From Actinomycetales bacterium (GTDB taxonomy: Bacteria; Actinomycetota; Actinomycetes; Actinomycetales; Cellulomonadaceae): a DNA stretch of 7,834 bases. The stretch spans positions 1 through 7,834 of the forward strand of contig JAAZAC010000028.1 in assembly GCA_012514545.1 (NCBI GenBank), given 5' to 3'. Shown here piece by piece: positions 6,154-7,834 of the stretch. The notes under the pieces were generated by a model that was given only the letters and a program-made list of their open reading frames with translations, did no database searches and was not told the origin of the DNA. Each line of letters opens with the position of its first letter. Position 1 is the stretch's first letter. A program made the position numbers and the translations under genes.

Positions 6154-7587
6154 ATGTCCACGGCCCTGACCGTCGGCCGCCCCTGGCGCGTCATCGCGGT
6201 CTTCGCCGCGCCCCTGCTCGTCGGCAACGTCGTCCAGCAGGCCTACCAGCTCACCGACGCGGCCGTCGTCGGCCGCACGCTCGGCGTCGAGGCGCTCGCC
6301 GCGGTCGGCGCCACCGGCAGCTTCCTCTTCCTGCTGCTCGGCTTCGCGTGGGGCATGACCACGGGCTTCGCCATCCCGACGGCGCAGGCGTTCGGCGCCG
6401 GGGACGCGCGGGCGGTCCGGCGCTCCGTCGCCGCGGGCACGCTGCTCACCGCCGCGGCCTCCGTGCTCGTCTCGGTGGCCGCCCCGCCGCTCGCCGCACC
6501 CGCGCTGCGCGCCCTGCGCACGCCCGAGGAGCTGCTGCCGCAGGCGACCACGTTCGCCGTCGTCAGCTTCCTCGGCGCGGCCACGATGATGTTCCTCAAC
6601 TACCTGGCCGCGATCCTGCGGGCGATCGGCGACTCCCGCACGCCGCTGCTCTACCTCGTCGCGAGCTGCGTGCTCAACATCCTCCTCGTGCTCCTCGCCG
6701 TGCCGGTGCTCCGCCTGGGCGTGGGCGGCGCCGCGGGGGCCACCGTCGTGGCGCAGGGAGTCGCCGCGGGGCTGACCGCCGACCACCTGCGCCGACGCGT
6801 GCCCGAGCTGCGCGTGCGGCGCGACGACTGGCGCGTCACCCGCGCCGAGCTCGCGCGCCAGCTCCGGCTCGGCCTGCCCATGGGCTTCCAGGCGTCGATC
6901 ATCGCCATCGGGATCCTCGCGGTGCAGGTGCGGCTCAACGAGCTCGGCCCCGAGGCCGTCGCCGCGTACACCGCGGGCACCCGCGTCGACAACGTCACCA
7001 TGGCGTTCCTCGGCTCCATCGGCCTCGCGGTCTCGATGTACTCCGCGCAGAACCTCGGCGCCCGCCGGGCCGACCGGATCCGCGCCGGGGTCCGCCAGGC
7101 GCTCGTGGCGACGGCGGTGGGCTGCGTCGTCGCCGGGCTCGTCGTCGTCGTCGCCGGGCGGACGCTGGTCACGCTGTTCGTCGGGCCGGACGAGGCGCAC
7201 GTCGTCGGCATGGCGGCGTACTTCCTGCGGGTCAACGGGACGCTCTACGTCGTGCTCGGCGCGCTGTTCGTGCTGCGCGGCGCCCTCCAGGGGCTCGGGC
7301 ACGCCGCGGTGCCGACGGTCACCGGCGTGCTCGAGCTGTGCTGCCGGGTCGGGGCCGCGACGGTGCTCGGCGCGACGTGGGGGTTCGAGGGCGTCGTCTG
7401 GGGCAACCCCCTCGCCTGGGTGGCCGCGATGGCCGTGCTCGTGCCCGCCTGGGTGCGCGCGCACCGCGCCCTCGCCGACCTGCCCGCCGGGGGCGCGGAC
7501 CTGCCCGACGCCGGTACCGTCCCTCCTGCCGACGTGCCCGACGGCGTCGCCGCGCCGCAGGGCCCGCCGACCCGCCTGCCCGCCTGA
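6154..7587 (+). CDS. MATE family efflux transporter
   Basis: A 477-residue inner-membrane exporter, probably driven by a H+ or Na+ gradient and acting on cationic drugs, dyes or metabolites; the real substrate cannot be read from sequence. About twelve hydrophobic segments form two similar halves. The N-half has YQLTDAAVVGRTLGVEALAAVGA at 31-53 and ILRAIGDSRTPLLY at 154-167. The C-half has the matching LNELGPEAVAAYTAGTRVDN at 261-280 and LRGALQGLGHAAVPTVTGVLE at 374-394. These are typical MATE/DinF-NorM signatures, and the length is normal. The last 37 or so residues, after ALADLP, form a proline- and alanine-rich tail that is probably cytoplasmic. The ATG at 6154 has GGAG 11 nt upstream, a rather long spacing. 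It is divergent from the ara operon, sharing a 168-bp control region, and is followed 31 bp later by a HAD phosphatase gene that may be co-transcribed. No functional link to arabinose is shown. Confidence 0.95.
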   Translation: MSTALTVGRPWRVIAVFAAPLLVGNVVQQAYQLTDAAVVGRTLGVEALAAVGATGSFLFLLLGFAWGMTTGFAIPTAQAFGAGDARAVRRSVAAGTLLTAAASVLVSVAAPPLAAPALRALRTPEELLPQATTFAVVSFLGAATMMFLNYLAAILRAIGDSRTPLLYLVASCVLNILLVLLAVPVLRLGVGGAAGATVVAQGVAAGLTADHLRRRVPELRVRRDDWRVTRAELARQLRLGLPMGFQASIIAIGILAVQVRLNELGPEAVAAYTAGTRVDNVTMAFLGSIGLAVSMYSAQNLGARRADRIRAGVRQALVATAVGCVVAGLVVVVAGRTLVTLFVGPDEAHVVGMAAYFLRVNGTLYVVLGALFVLRGALQGLGHAAVPTVTGVLELCCRVGAATVLGATWGFEGVVWGNPLAWVAAMAVLVPAWVRAHRALADLPAGGADLPDAGTVPPADVPDGVAAPQGPPTRLPA

Positions 7588-7609
7588 GCCACCCGACCGC
7601 CGACCCGCC

Positions 7610-7614
7610 GGAGG
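7610..7614 (+). promoter_or_regulatory. Ribosome binding site of the HAD phosphatase gene
   Basis: GGAGG lies 4 nt before the GTG at 7619. The spacing is short but the match is strong, and no other start in this frame is better placed, so it decides the start. Confidence 0.6.
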
Positions 7615-7618
7615 ACCC

Positions 7619-7834
7619 GTGCCGGACCCCGCGCCGACGCACCTGCCCGCCGACGCCGTCCTGCTCGACAACGACGGCGTCCTCGTCGACTCGAAGGCGG
7701 CCGGCGAGGCCGCATGGCGGGTCTGGGCGGCGCGCCGCGGGATCGACCCGGAGGCGGTGCTCGCCGGCGTGCACGGCGTCCGGTCGCGGGAGACCGTCGC
7801 GCGCTTCGTCGCGCCGGAGCTCGTCGAGGCGGCC
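7619..7834 (+). CDS. HAD-superfamily hydrolase (sugar-phosphatase-like), 3'-truncated by window edge
   Basis: The first 72 residues of a HAD hydrolase, cut by the right edge. HAD motif I is LLDNDGVLVDS at 15-25, with D17 the expected phospho-acceptor nucleophile and D19 the general acid. The following helical cap start, including AAWRVWAARRGID at 31-43 and VLAGVHGVRSRETV at 47-60, resembles subfamily IA phosphatases acting on small sugar phosphates or phosphoglycolate. Motifs II-IV are outside the window, so the substrate and completeness are unknown. The GTG at 7619 follows a GGAGG, 31 bp after the MATE stop on the same strand. A sugar-phosphate phosphatase near a pentose catabolic operon is a plausible theme, but it is transcribed away from the operon. 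Confidence 0.85.
   Translation, partial: MPDPAPTHLPADAVLLDNDGVLVDSKAAGEAAWRVWAARRGIDPEAVLAGVHGVRSRETVARFVAPELVEAA

Noticed and set aside
7138..7153. Tandem GTC trinucleotide run
   Set aside because: It encodes a run of valines in a MATE membrane segment and is explained by codon bias.
7588..7618. Possible terminator between the MATE and HAD genes
   Set aside because: No stem with a following T-run is visible; the 31 bp mainly hold the GGAGG ribosome binding site.
6022..7671. A 549-codon minus-strand frame antisense to the MATE gene
   Set aside because: A composition artefact rich in Arg, Gly, Glu and His, opposite a clear membrane transporter.
1..7834. CRISPR arrays, tRNA or rRNA genes, insertion sequences, attachment sites
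   Set aside because: No regularly spaced direct repeats, cloverleaf sequence, transposase or integrase motif was seen; nearly all bases are in conventional genes.

Overview
The window is very GC-rich DNA (well above 70% G+C by eye, almost all third codon positions G or C) with GTG starts, purine-rich ribosome binding sites and very short gaps. Protein content points to an actinobacterium, probably of the Cellulomonas/Promicromonospora type; that placement is inference from composition and gene style. ORFs stay open by chance in several frames, so genes were called on protein family content rather than ORF length.

Layout. (1) 2-1021, plus strand: the C-terminal two thirds of an ATP-dependent DNA ligase, cut by the left edge. 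(2) 1014-5985, minus strand, transcribed right to left: five closely packed genes, araB-type ribulokinase, araD (ribulose-5-phosphate 4-epimerase), araA (L-arabinose isomerase), a DUF3237 protein and a YqgE/AlgH protein. araB and araD overlap by 4 bp; the other gaps are 50, 8 and 7 bp. The last gene converges on the ligase gene and their 3' ends overlap by 8 bp. (3) 5986-6153: a divergent control region. It holds a LacI-type operator (6020-6033) overlapping a candidate -10 box of the ara promoter, a strong ribosome binding site for araB, and a perfect 8-bp inverted repeat upstream of the rightward gene. (4) 6154-7587, plus strand: a MATE-family multidrug/organic cation exporter. (5) 7619-7834, plus strand: the first 72 residues of a HAD-superfamily phosphatase, cut by the right edge.

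Together araA, araB and araD make the complete cytoplasmic route from L-arabinose to D-xylulose 5-phosphate: isomerisation to L-ribulose, phosphorylation, then 4-epimerisation, feeding the pentose phosphate pathway. No arabinose transporter, arabinosidase or regulator gene lies in the window. The operator implies a LacI-family repressor encoded elsewhere. DUF3237 and yqgE sit downstream of araA with spacing that suggests co-transcription, but their link to arabinose is unproven.

The window looks like a well-ordered but largely conventional catabolic region. I found no convincing new defence, mobile or RNA-based system. The points most worth a second look are the non-E. coli type of ribulokinase, the operator architecture, the DUF3237/yqgE tail of the operon, and the inverted repeat in the divergent intergenic region.
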